Assembly (NCBI RefSeq): GCF_000255655.1
Contig: NZ_JH636434.1
Span: 2,944,572-3,008,571, forward strand
DNA length: 64,000 nucleotides
Reading direction: 5' to 3'
Source: Schlesneria paludicola DSM 18645
GTDB taxonomy: Bacteria > Planctomycetota > Planctomycetia > Planctomycetales > Planctomycetaceae
Shown: piece after piece, positions 17,808 to 25,646 of the stretch
How the letters are laid out: each line of letters begins with the position of its first letter
Numbering within the stretch: position 1 is the first letter of the stretch
Made by a program: the position numbers and the translations under genes
Notes under the pieces: generated by a model
The model's input: only the letters and a program-made list of their open reading frames with translations
Database searches by the model: none
What the model was told of the DNA's origin: nothing

Positions 17808-20783
17808 TCAGTCGACATAGATCAGTTCGTTTGAAGACAACAGGATTTGCGAGAGCTGTTCCCAGGGGGAAAGCTGCGAGGCGTCGTCCTTCGGCAGTGA
17901 GACAAATTCGACTGCCGCGGTCAGATCATCGGCCGACGGATTTCGCTGGAATGCGATTCGGTACATCGCCACCACCCGTTCAGAGGGATCGACGAGCGCC
18001 GCCACATCGGGCCGCGCCGTCAGTGATTTCGCCTGCTCGATGACAAAGGGCGAGTTGAGCGCGAATAGCGCCTGCTGTGGAACCATGGTACGCACACGCC
18101 GCTCGACCGACTGATCGGGCGATGCGAAGTCGAATGCCCGGAACGTGCCGGGCAGGCTCTGGCGATCAACCATCCCGAACACCGTGCGACACCGGCTTTG
18201 TGGATCGGTGACATCAACGGGACGCCCTCCCTGGCGCAGTTCCAAACGACCAGATGCCGCAAGCAGCGAATCGCGCATCGCCTCAAAACTCAGTCGCTGC
18301 CGATTCGCCCGAGAAAGCAGACGATTTTCGGGATCGCTCTCGCGGGCCCCGGCAGCCCCTTCGGTGGACGCTTGCTGATACACACTGGACAGCATGATCC
18401 GTCGATGCAGCGTCTTCAGTGACCAGCCATCGCGAAGGAACTGCGAAGTCAGATGGTCCAACAGTTCCAGATGAACCGGTGCGGCAACGCGTTTCCCGAA
18501 ATCACTGGGCGACGCGACGAGCGGTTCACCGAAATGCTGCATCCAGACTCGATTGACGATCACGCGTGCCGTCAGCGGATTGTTGGGTGAGGCAATTGCA
18601 TTGGCCAACTCCAGCCGCCCGCTTCCTTGTGTAAACGGCTGCGGTCCGCCCGGTGACAGGATCTCTAAGAACTGACGAGGAACCCGGCGCCCCGGTGCGG
18701 TGGGATTGCCGCGTACAAAAATGCGCGGTTCGAATGGTGTCTCGGTGTCGACCAGCGACATCGCCCGCGGCGGTGCGACAGGAGACTGCACCGCCATGCG
18801 ATCCAGTTCCTGCAGCTTGCCTCCAAACTGATCGGTCTCTTGCCGCGACATGTAGCGCCGCGTTTGACTCTTCGGAAAATACGTCGGGCTTTCGCGACTC
18901 GCCAGCACGTCCAATAGCTGCGACTGAGCCTCGGTCAATTGTGGTGGTGAGGATGTCCCGGCCCCCGCGATCTGCGACTGAGAGTCCGTATAGACTTGCT
19001 TGAGCAACTCACCATAGACGCGAGCAACATCGGTGCGGTTGGCAATCGTCGCCTTGCTCAACAAGTCGCGGACGAGCGGATTAACCTGCCCCGGTTTGAT
19101 TCCTTCCGGCTTGGACTTCCATCGCTCGATCACTTCGGCAGCTGGCTGAGCAAATGGTGGCGACGATGCAGGAGAGGTGACGTCGTCGATCTTGGCGACC
19201 GGTAGTTCCATCAAGTCGTGCCAAGGACCGAAGACGGGATCGTCCGGCGTTGCTCGCTGATCGAGATACTTCCGCCAGCGGGCGATGACGGGCGGACGCA
19301 AATCTTCAGGCGCCAGCGACAGGAAAAAGATGGCCGTTTCGAGCGGATCGGGCTTGGTGGTCGCGACACGTTCGAGATAGTCGCCAACCCGCTGACGTGC
19401 CGTATCCGACAAGAGCGCGAACTGCTCGTCGCGAAACTTGCGGATCTCTTCCCGTTTCGCGGTGGCCTGCTTCTCGAACTCTTCCGCCTCGGGTGCGATG
19501 GATGTGACCGCCAGCGGCAGTTCCAGTGGAGCTTCGGTGCTCGCGAAGACGCCATACAGCGAGTAATAGTCCGCAGTCGCGATAGGATCGTATTTATGAT
19601 CGTGACAACGAGCACAAGCCACCGTCAGACCCAGAAATCCTCGAGTGACCGTATCAATCTCGTCATCGATGATGTCGTGCACATTGTTGTCATACATCCG
19701 GCCAAGCGTCAGGTATCCAATCGCGGCCAACCGCCAGGGTTCCACTTTCGGCTCGATCAGATCCGCGGCAATCTGCTCGCGCACGAACTGATCAAACGGC
19801 GTATCCTCGTTGAATGCACGAATCACGTAGTCACGGTACGTGTAGGCGTACGGCCGGACGCGATCGTCTCCGTACATCAAGACACCGTCCTTCGAATCGG
19901 CGAACCGCGCCACATCCAGCCAGTGTCGCCCCCATCGTTCGCCATAGCGAGGCGATTGCAACAGACGGTCGACGACCTTTGCAAACGCGTCACTCGTCGG
20001 CGCCGGATCATTGATGAAGTCCTGGGTTGCCTCCCAAGTGGGGGGCAACCCCGTCAGATCATAGGTCGCACGCCGCAACAGCGTGCGACGATCGGCCGCG
20101 TTCGACGGCTTCATCCCCGCCTCTTCGAGCTTGGCGAGAATGAACCGATCAACGTCGGTTCGTGGCCATGCATTATCGCGCACGACAGGCGGCGCGGGAT
20201 CGGTCACCGGGTGGAACGACCAGTGTTGGCGATCGGCATCCGAGATCGAGAACTCTTTGCGGGACCCCGTCAATGCGCCGGCGTTCGGCCAGGGAAGTCC
20301 CTGTTCGACCCACGTCGTCAGGGTCGCGATTTCGTCCGCTGACAACGCCTCGCCCGGTGGCATCTTCAGCGGCCCCGAACGCAAGACCGCTTTGATAAGC
20401 AAACTCTCGTTGGGAGCCTTGGCCACTGCGGCCGGCCCCGTCGAACCACCTTTCAGAACGTGTGTCTGCGACGTCAGCTTCAGACCGCCTTCAGGGTCAC
20501 TGTCACCATGACACTCAAGACATTTTGAAACGAGCAGCGGCCGCACCTTCGATTCAAAAAAGGTATCGCCGTCATTGGCTTGAGCGGACGTCAACGAGGC
20601 CGCCATAACGACAAGCCACGTGCCCACCAAGCCAATCCCCGTTTGCCATGTCGCTCGGCGTGTTGAACACCAAGTCGTGGACACTTGTCGGCAAGCAAGT
20701 CGATTCGTGGTCGCCGAGTCAAATCTCATGCTGGGCGCAGCGAAGAGATCGCCTGCGAAAATGTGATTCGTCTTCATCGTCAT
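17808..20783 (-). CDS. PSCyt1 / DUF1549 / DUF1553 exported protein
   Basis: About 991 residues from the ATG at 20783; the frame is open further upstream (to 20912) but would overlap the GntR gene. A long basic N-terminus leads into a hydrophobic signal segment (about 45-68). Domains in order: PSCyt1 with the haem-binding motif CLECH (C88, C91, H92), DUF1549 (about 205-420, ending in CARCHDHKYDPI), a helical linker, and DUF1553 (about 670-960, ARVIVNRVWMQHFGEPLV). PSCyt1 is thought to be a covalent cytochrome-like module, but redox activity is unproven. It is cotranscribed with the DUF1501 gene, and the preceding gene is a GntR regulator that may control it. Confidence 0.88.
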   Translation of the reverse strand: MTMKTNHIFAGDLFAAPSMRFDSATTNRLACRQVSTTWCSTRRATWQTGIGLVGTWLVVMAASLTSAQANDGDTFFESKVRPLLVSKCLECHGDSDPEGGLKLTSQTHVLKGGSTGPAAVAKAPNESLLIKAVLRSGPLKMPPGEALSADEIATLTTWVEQGLPWPNAGALTGSRKEFSISDADRQHWSFHPVTDPAPPVVRDNAWPRTDVDRFILAKLEEAGMKPSNAADRRTLLRRATYDLTGLPPTWEATQDFINDPAPTSDAFAKVVDRLLQSPRYGERWGRHWLDVARFADSKDGVLMYGDDRVRPYAYTYRDYVIRAFNEDTPFDQFVREQIAADLIEPKVEPWRLAAIGYLTLGRMYDNNVHDIIDDEIDTVTRGFLGLTVACARCHDHKYDPIATADYYSLYGVFASTEAPLELPLAVTSIAPEAEEFEKQATAKREEIRKFRDEQFALLSDTARQRVGDYLERVATTKPDPLETAIFFLSLAPEDLRPPVIARWRKYLDQRATPDDPVFGPWHDLMELPVAKIDDVTSPASSPPFAQPAAEVIERWKSKPEGIKPGQVNPLVRDLLSKATIANRTDVARVYGELLKQVYTDSQSQIAGAGTSSPPQLTEAQSQLLDVLASRESPTYFPKSQTRRYMSRQETDQFGGKLQELDRMAVQSPVAPPRAMSLVDTETPFEPRIFVRGNPTAPGRRVPRQFLEILSPGGPQPFTQGSGRLELANAIASPNNPLTARVIVNRVWMQHFGEPLVASPSDFGKRVAAPVHLELLDHLTSQFLRDGWSLKTLHRRIMLSSVYQQASTEGAAGARESDPENRLLSRANRQRLSFEAMRDSLLAASGRLELRQGGRPVDVTDPQSRCRTVFGMVDRQSLPGTFRAFDFASPDQSVERRVRTMVPQQALFALNSPFVIEQAKSLTARPDVAALVDPSERVVAMYRIAFQRNPSADDLTAAVEFVSLPKDDASQLSPWEQLSQILLSSNELIYVD

Positions 20784-20841
20784 GTTTCTGTGGATTCCAG
20801 TAAACTTGATGGCAGACAACAGGGCAGGGCCATTTACGAGG

Positions 20842-21573
20842 TCAACGAGGGGGGAGTCCCATTCGTTCGCGATGGCATTCAATATGAGTTCGCAACGCAT
20901 GTTCGGCATCACGGACGCGACCGGCCTTCAGAGCGTCGATAATCTCTTGATGGCCGTTGATCCCGTCAGACCACTCGGCCTTCTTCAAGCTTTCGCGGAA
21001 CCGGCGAAAAAAGACCGCCAGCAGATCGGTAAACGCCATCAGGGGCGAAAGCCCGCTGGCACAGACCAGTTCGCGGTGAAAGGCGATGTCCAACTCAACC
21101 CAGCGAGTGAGGCTGCGAGCCTGATTGAAGTCCGCGTTGATAGTGTTCAATCGATCGTAGATTGAACCGTCCTGTTTCATTCGTCGGGCGACGTGCGGAA
21201 TCACACCCGCCTCGATCAGCACGCGCGTATCGATCAATTCGTGAGGACAAACGTCGTGCAGAGCCGGGTGAAAGCCCAGATACTCGGTCACGCGCTCCAT
21301 ATTCACGCTGCCGACGGTTAAACCACGCCCGGGCTTGGCCTCAACGATCCCCAGAAACTCCAGTGACTTCGTCGCTTCGCGTAAGCTCAGGCGGCTGACA
21401 CCGAACTTCGCAGCCAGTTCCGTTTCCGTCGGCAGCCGATCACCTGAACTGAGATTCTCATCGAGAATAAAGTTTTTCAGTCGATCAGCGACAACCTCGC
21501 GCAGCTTGGATCGTTCGATTGTTTCGACCATTGCGGGATCTCGGGAAGGCGGTTTGTGGGCAGGGCCAGTCAT
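20842..21573 (-). CDS. FadR-subfamily GntR transcriptional regulator
   Basis: About 243 residues from the ATG at 21573; the frame is open to 21798, through its own putative operator, so the upstream part is unlikely to be translated. An N-terminal winged helix (about 18-85: LREVVADRLKNFILDENLSS, then TETELAAKFGVSRLSLREA) is joined to a helical FCD-type ligand-binding domain with conserved metal-site type histidines (ELDIAFHRELVCASG and the C-terminal HIECHRE). FCD regulators respond to small carboxylates or sugar acids. The operon continues with the PSCyt1 and DUF1501 genes, so it is probably a local regulator of that operon and perhaps of the divergent hydrolase at 21813. Confidence 0.9.
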   Translation of the reverse strand: MTGPAHKPPSRDPAMVETIERSKLREVVADRLKNFILDENLSSGDRLPTETELAAKFGVSRLSLREATKSLEFLGIVEAKPGRGLTVGSVNMERVTEYLGFHPALHDVCPHELIDTRVLIEAGVIPHVARRMKQDGSIYDRLNTINADFNQARSLTRWVELDIAFHRELVCASGLSPLMAFTDLLAVFFRRFRESLKKAEWSDGINGHQEIIDALKAGRVRDAEHALRTHIECHRERMGLPPR

Positions 21574-21595
21574 CTGGCGGTCGAGGCAGATCATT

Positions 21596-21623
21596 AGATT
21601 ATCAGACAATCTTTCCTCGTCAA
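21596..21623 (-). promoter_or_regulatory. GntR-type operator and -35 box
   Basis: The 17-bp sequence AGATTATCAGACAATCT (21596-21612) is palindromic except for one position pair, a form common for FadR/FCD regulators. On the minus strand a TTGACG box (21618-21623) lies just upstream, so the operator would cover the -10 region of the gntR promoter. The exact -10 is unclear. Confidence 0.6.
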
Positions 21624-21812
21624 GAACTCCCCATGCGGCTCGCAACGAATTCGGATGGCGGTTGTGACGTATTTTGAAGAGCGGTAAGCTGCATTTTCGC
21701 GTCCGTCGGAGCATCTGACCCGCGCATCGGGCATCAATTTTCGGATTCAAGAACATTCGAATCAGATATTGCGGACATCTTCGTTCACTCTCCTGCACAC
21801 AGAAGACCCCTT

Positions 21813-23147
21813 ATGCGAATCGCGACATCTCTGATCGTGCCGCTCGTTCTGACCACAACTACATTTGCACAGCAGTCGCCTTACGAAATCACGTTACCCG
21901 CCGCCCCCCCCTACTATCGCATCCGGTATGAGTCGTCCGAGAAGCCGGGCGAACTCGCATTCCCCGTGAGCTATACACTCTGGGTTCCGCCGGGCCTCAA
22001 ATCGGTACGAGGAGTGGTGGTTCATCAGCACGGATGTGGCGAAGGATCTTGCAAGTCGGGGCAAACCGGCGCGTTCGATCTGCACTGGCAGGCCCTCGCC
22101 AAGAAGCACGATTGTGCCCTGATCTCTCCCACGTATGAACAACCAGAAAAAGCCAACTGTCAGCTCTGGTGCGATCCTCGGAATGGATCTGATGCGACCT
22201 TTCAGCGATCCCTGAACGAACTGGGGGCGATGTCCGGCCATCCTGAGCTCGCGCGTGTGCCGTGGGCATTGTGGGGGCACAGCGGTGGTGGACACTGGGC
22301 GGGTGGCATGCTGTTCTTGCATCCAGAACGTACCGTCGCGGCATGGCTTCGTTCAGGAGTTCCCGCCGTAACTTCCGAAGAAGGTAAGCCAATTCCTTAT
22401 ACGATTTCCGATGCGGCCTGCCAGGTCCCCGTCATGTGCAATGTCGGTACCCAAGAGGGTGTCACCGTCAAGGACGGTCGCTTTGCGGCGGTCTGGCCGG
22501 GAGTCGACATCTACTTTAAGACTTTCCGCGCGAAGGGGGGACTTGTGGGAGTGGCCGTCGATCCCTTGAGTGCTCACGAGTGTGGCAATCAACGCTACCT
22601 GGCCATTCCCTGGCTGGATGCATGCCTCACCGCACGCCTGCCAGACAAACAGGGTGAACCGCTGAAAGGCATACCGGCTCGAGAAAGCTGGATTGCTCCG
22701 TTGCATCTCGGCGAACCAAACATTGTTGCGCCCGTACCGTCGGAGTCGTTCACGGGCGTCCTCGAGAATTCCGTGTGGCTTCCAAACGGAACGATCGCCG
22801 CCGCATGGGTCCAATATGTCAATGACACGGCGGTGACCGATACGACACCACCTCCGGCCCCCAGCAACGTGCGGCGAAACGGAAACACTTTGACCTGGAA
22901 TGCCGATGCCGACCTCGAAAGCGGCCTCGCCCACTTTATCATTGAACGAGACGGACAATTTCTGGCGAACGTGCCAGAACACGCGAAGAACCCGTTCGGC
23001 CGCCCGATCTTTCAGAATCTGCAATACAGCGACACGCCCACGCAACCTTTGATACTCATGCAGTTCACAGACGATAAACCAGAACCAGGCAAGACTCACC
23101 AATATCGAGTGATCTCCGTCAATACGGTCGGACTGCAATCTCAATGA
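21813..23147 (+). CDS. Exported alpha/beta hydrolase with C-terminal FN3-like domain
   Basis: 444 residues. Signal peptide of about 20 residues ([20 protein letters not shown]). The hydrolase core shows [16 protein letters not shown] near 65-80 and the nucleophile elbow GHSGGG with S157, as in poly(3-hydroxybutyrate) depolymerase-like and dienelactone-type exported hydrolases. From about 345 ([11 protein letters not shown]) a fibronectin type III-like beta sandwich runs to the C-terminus ([12 protein letters not shown]). The substrate is unknown. It is divergent from gntR with the operator in between, so joint control by that regulator is plausible. Confidence 0.78.
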   Translation: MRIATSLIVPLVLTTTTFAQQSPYEITLPAAPPYYRIRYESSEKPGELAFPVSYTLWVPPGLKSVRGVVVHQHGCGEGSCKSGQTGAFDLHWQALAKKHDCALISPTYEQPEKANCQLWCDPRNGSDATFQRSLNELGAMSGHPELARVPWALWGHSGGGHWAGGMLFLHPERTVAAWLRSGVPAVTSEEGKPIPYTISDAACQVPVMCNVGTQEGVTVKDGRFAAVWPGVDIYFKTFRAKGGLVGVAVDPLSAHECGNQRYLAIPWLDACLTARLPDKQGEPLKGIPARESWIAPLHLGEPNIVAPVPSESFTGVLENSVWLPNGTIAAAWVQYVNDTAVTDTTPPPAPSNVRRNGNTLTWNADADLESGLAHFIIERDGQFLANVPEHAKNPFGRPIFQNLQYSDTPTQPLILMQFTDDKPEPGKTHQYRVISVNTVGLQSQ

Positions 23148-23651
23148 GTGACTCGTTCACTTTCACTTGAGGTCAACGCCGTGCCGCGACTTCGCGGACG
23201 CAGTGCCTTTCAGTTCGATTGCCGGGAGGTACGCGTCGACTCAAATCGTACGCAGAGTCTGCTTCTCGATCGGCGGGTCACTTCTTGAAATGCGGGGCCT
23301 GGATTCTTGTCGCGGAACTCGACGCACGCGTCGAACCCCACGATTCAAATTCGCCTCCCTAGTTTTTCCGTGAACCTTTTGCACCGTTTCTGCGTCTAGA
23401 TCAGGATGGCCATCTCGCCAGCATCAACAACGAACCGTTCCAGCACGAATTTCACCCGTCTCAAGCGTTTTGACGATCATGATGTTTTCACGACCGATCT
23501 CCGCCCGCAAATACAACGAAGCACACCCGTCGTTGAACGCATCCAATCTGCGTTCAACGCAACCGGCGCGCGCCCTGTTCTGGAATGAGATTTCCGAGAA
23601 CTCGGCAAGCAATGGCCTGCAGAACGAGGCCTCGTTGTCCCCCCTGCGCAC
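23148..23651 (+). other. Structured non-coding leader region upstream of the tRNA/EF-Tu locus
   Basis: About 500 bp without a convincing gene. It contains a perfect 11-bp hairpin (CGTTGAACGCA 23531-23541 / TGCGTTCAACG 23549-23559, 7-nt loop), a CCGA/TCGG hairpin at about 23594-23605, and a 14-bp palindrome AACGAGGCCTCGTT (23623-23636). GGGAGGT (23224-23230) can pair with GCCTCCC (23353-23359) around a 122-nt interior. This density of pairing suggests a structured RNA leader or an unrecognised ncRNA. It matches none of the conserved cores of RNase P RNA, tmRNA or SRP RNA that I know. Confidence 0.4.
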
Positions 23652-23718
23652 GTGACATCGGCACTTCGCCCGCGAGCGTTCAAAGCCCGGTGTCACACAG
23701 ATGACACCGGGCTTTTTT
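23652..23718 (+). terminator. Strong intrinsic terminator with possible antiterminator (attenuator)
   Basis: A 14-bp stem (23682-23695 with 23702-23715, core GCCCGGTGTCA / TGACACCGGGC) with a 6-nt loop runs into TTTTTT, a classic rho-independent terminator reading rightwards. The 5' arm segment CCGGTGTCAC (23687-23696) can instead pair with the upstream GTGACATCGG (23652-23661), nine Watson-Crick pairs plus one G-U. The two pairings exclude each other, the layout of a transcription attenuator. The U-tract ends 28 bp before the tRNA-like gene. Confidence 0.75.
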
Positions 23719-23735
23719 CGTCGATTCAATCGACG
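23719..23735 (+). repeat. Short hairpin between terminator and tRNA
   Basis: CGTCGAT (23719-23725) and ATCGACG (23729-23735) form a perfect 7-bp stem with loop TCA, starting at the base after the terminator U-tract and ending 11 nt before the tRNA 5' end. There is no room for a normal promoter between terminator and tRNA. It could be a processing signal. Confidence 0.6.
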
Positions 23736-23746
23736 CTGTTCAAATC

Positions 23747-23817
23747 GGTCCTGTAGTCCAACGGTAGGACACCAGTTCGGAATTCTGGCGACGATGGTTC
23801 GACTCCATCCAGGATCA
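23747..23817 (+). tRNA. Noncanonical tRNA-like gene, identity undetermined
   Basis: A 71-nt cloverleaf. Acceptor stem GGTCCTG/CAGGATC (7 bp with one G-U), T8 and A9, D stem GTCC/GGAC with loop AACGGTA containing GG, T stem GATGG/CCATC with the canonical loop TTCGACT, variable loop CGAC, discriminator A. CCA is not encoded (CTG follows). The anticodon arm is abnormal: stem CCAGT/TCTGG has a T-T mismatch at 31-39 and the 7-nt loop TCGGAAT places C, not U, at position 33, with GGA at 34-36. No long variable arm is present, so it is not an ordinary tRNA-Ser. It precedes an EF-Tu paralog by 125 bp, an arrangement that recalls the E. coli thrT-tufB operon. Confidence 0.7.
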
Positions 23818-23900
23818 CTGTGGATTTTGCGAGTTCTGGCGTTACGCGTTGTACAAAAAGATCACACGATCGAACTCAGGAATCCGTCACCCCTGTCTGG

Positions 23901-23933
23901 CCTCGCGGTTGAAATCGACCGCGGGGCGGGGAG
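23901..23933 (+). promoter_or_regulatory. Hairpin and ribosome binding site of the EF-Tu paralog
   Basis: CCTCGCGGT (23901-23909) and ACCGCGGGG (23918-23926) form a 9-bp, very GC-rich stem with an 8-nt loop. GGGGAG (23928-23933) follows at once and lies 9 nt before the ATG at 23943. The hairpin could tune access to the binding site. Confidence 0.55.
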
Positions 23934-23942
23934 TTTTCTGCC

Positions 23943-25118
23943 ATGAGGAACAAACAGCATCTGAATGTCGGCACCATCGGTCATATCGATCACGGCAAAA
24001 CCACACTGACGGCTGCGATTCTTGCGGTCCAGGCGTTTAAAGGTCTTGCTAAGGAAAAGGCCTATGGTGACATCGCCAAGGGTGGAACGGTCCGCGACCC
24101 CACCAAAGTCGTCACCATCACCACCAGTCACGTCGAGTACGAGACCGACACGCGACACTACGCCCACATCGACTGCCCCGGCCATGCCGACTACATCAAG
24201 AACATGATTACCGGCGCAGCGCAGATGGATGGCGGAGTGCTGCTGATCTCGGCCGCGGATGGTCCGATGCCACAAACGCGAGAGCATATCCTGCTGGCGC
24301 GGCAAGTGGGCGTGCCCGATCTGGTCGTGTTCATCAATAAAGTTGACCTGGTTGACGATCCTGAACTGATTGAACTTGTCGAACTCGAAACACGAGATCT
24401 CCTGACAAAGCACGGTTTCGACGGAGCGACCACGACGTTCGTCCGAGGCAGCGCCCGTGCGGCTTTGGCCAACCCGGGTCACGCTGAAGCGAATCGTTGC
24501 ATCGTCCAATTGCTGGCCGCACTTGACCAGCTTCCAGAACCGACACGGTTGGTTGATCGACCGTTTCTGATGCCGGTTGAAGGGGTCTTTACGATCACCG
24601 GACGCGGCACGGTGGTGACAGGCAAGATTGAACAGGGACGAATTCAAACAGGTGACAAGGTCGAGATCCTTGGTTTGGGGGGGCTTCAAGACAGCGTCGT
24701 GACGAGTATCGAAGCGTTCAACCAGGTGCAACCACAAGCATCGGCCGGCGAAAACGTCGGATTGCTGCTGCGTGGAATCAAAAGTACCGACGTCGAACGC
24801 GGACAAGTCGTCGCGGCGCCCCGTTCGTTGACAACCCACACCAAATTCAAGGCGGAAGTGTATGTGTTGAGTTCGGAGGAAGGAGGTCGGCATACGCCAT
24901 TCTTCAGTGGATACTCGCCACAGTTCTTCTTCCGAACCGCTGACGCCACCGGTCACGCAGAACTTGGCAGCGATGCCCAGATGGCGATGCCCGGTGACAA
25001 TGTCTCGCTGGTTGTTGACCTGTTGAAGCCGGTCGCGATCGACACGGGTTCGCACTTCGCAATCCGCGAAGGGAACCGAACTGTCGGGTCGGGTGTCGTC
25101 ACGGCGATTCTTGACTGA
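23943..25118 (+). CDS. tuf: Divergent elongation factor Tu paralog
   Basis: 391 residues with full EF-Tu architecture: G domain (1-200), domain 2 (about 205-295) and domain 3 (about 300-391). P-loop [10 protein letters not shown]3 [11 protein letters not shown] with the catalytic histidine, G4 NKVD and the tRNA-contact segments ERGQV and HTPFFSGY are all present. Switch I differs sharply: where canonical EF-Tu has ARGITINTSHVEY this protein has [13 protein letters not shown], so the nearly invariant Arg-Gly is lost while the Mg-binding Thr remains, and the preceding loop is about two residues longer and unlike the usual sequence. The G5 motif is GSAR instead of GSAL. It is not in the usual str or secE-nusG context but follows a noncanonical tRNA. 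It probably binds GTP and a tRNA; whether it works in general translation is doubtful. Confidence 0.9.
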   Translation: MRNKQHLNVGTIGHIDHGKTTLTAAILAVQAFKGLAKEKAYGDIAKGGTVRDPTKVVTITTSHVEYETDTRHYAHIDCPGHADYIKNMITGAAQMDGGVLLISAADGPMPQTREHILLARQVGVPDLVVFINKVDLVDDPELIELVELETRDLLTKHGFDGATTTFVRGSARAALANPGHAEANRCIVQLLAALDQLPEPTRLVDRPFLMPVEGVFTITGRGTVVTGKIEQGRIQTGDKVEILGLGGLQDSVVTSIEAFNQVQPQASAGENVGLLLRGIKSTDVERGQVVAAPRSLTTHTKFKAEVYVLSSEEGGRHTPFFSGYSPQFFFRTADATGHAELGSDAQMAMPGDNVSLVVDLLKPVAIDTGSHFAIREGNRTVGSGVVTAILD

Positions 25119-25129
25119 CCGTTCCAGAA

Positions 25130-25172
25130 CGGCCGTTGGCGGCGAATACCGTTGCCAACGGCCGCTTCTTTT
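25130..25172 (+). terminator. Intrinsic terminator after the EF-Tu paralog
   Basis: CGGCCGTTGGC (25130-25140) and GCCAACGGCCG (25154-25164) form a perfect 11-bp stem with a 13-nt loop, followed by CTTCTTTT. It begins 11 bp past the stop codon and closes the tRNA/EF-Tu unit. Confidence 0.85.
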
Positions 25173-25261
25173 CGAGTGACGCTTCAACCGCGTCGGTATC
25201 ACTGATCCCTGTGAAGTTGGAGAAACTCATAGCGGAATAAAAGAGAATGGAAGATTACAGC

Positions 25262-25290
25262 TTGACAAGATTCATCGGAAAACAATAAAA
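25262..25290 (+). promoter_or_regulatory. Probable promoter of the DUF1559/sulfatase cluster
   Basis: TTGACA (25262-25267) is a perfect -35 box; 17 bp later lies ATAAAA (25285-25290), a weak -10. The start codon at 25647 would leave a leader of about 350 nt. The rest of 25173-25646 shows no gene or clear structure. Confidence 0.5.
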
Positions 25291-25646
25291 CACGACTTAA
25301 TTGATATTTATTTGTGCTGACTGGTTCACCAGACGCACCCGCTACCTAAAAAGCAGGGGGCTCTGACGTTGATCCCAGCACTTCACGCACGTATCCGGAC
25401 CCGTTCCGTTTTGGCTTCGTTCATCGCCTTCGCGTCACGAACAAGGCTGAAACGCGTCCTGAACGCTCTTGGGATTCTTAAAGTCGCACGCGCCCGGTCG
25501 TTTTCAGCGGCGTGTTCAGGCCTCTCTGCGGACCGTGATTTCATGGCGGTTGCGCGGTTGTGTTCTGCCGTTCAGACCTTTGTCCATGCGCATTGATTCA
25601 CCGCTGCGCATTTTCTGTTCGGTCCATCCTAATGGAGTTTCGAAAG

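Noticed and set aside
19218-20342. A 374-residue plus-strand ORF inside the PSCyt1/DUF1549 gene
   Set aside because: It is antisense to a well-supported gene, very rich in Arg, and has no recognisable fold or ribosome binding site.
23224-23359. A tRNA-like or tmRNA-like RNA closed by GGGAGGT/GCCTCCC with a TTCAAAT loop
   Set aside because: The T stem would have only three pairs, the interior is too long for a tRNA and too short for a tmRNA, and no tag reading frame is present. It is kept only as part of the structured leader.
23424-23729. A 101-residue minus-strand ORF over the terminator before the tRNA
   Set aside because: It would encode the terminator and hairpins as protein, with no similarity to any known domain.
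23862-25202. A 446-residue minus-strand ORF opposite the EF-Tu paralog
   Set aside because: It mirrors the EF-Tu gene, has no domain or signal pattern, and runs through the terminator. The codon bias of the plus-strand gene explains its openness.
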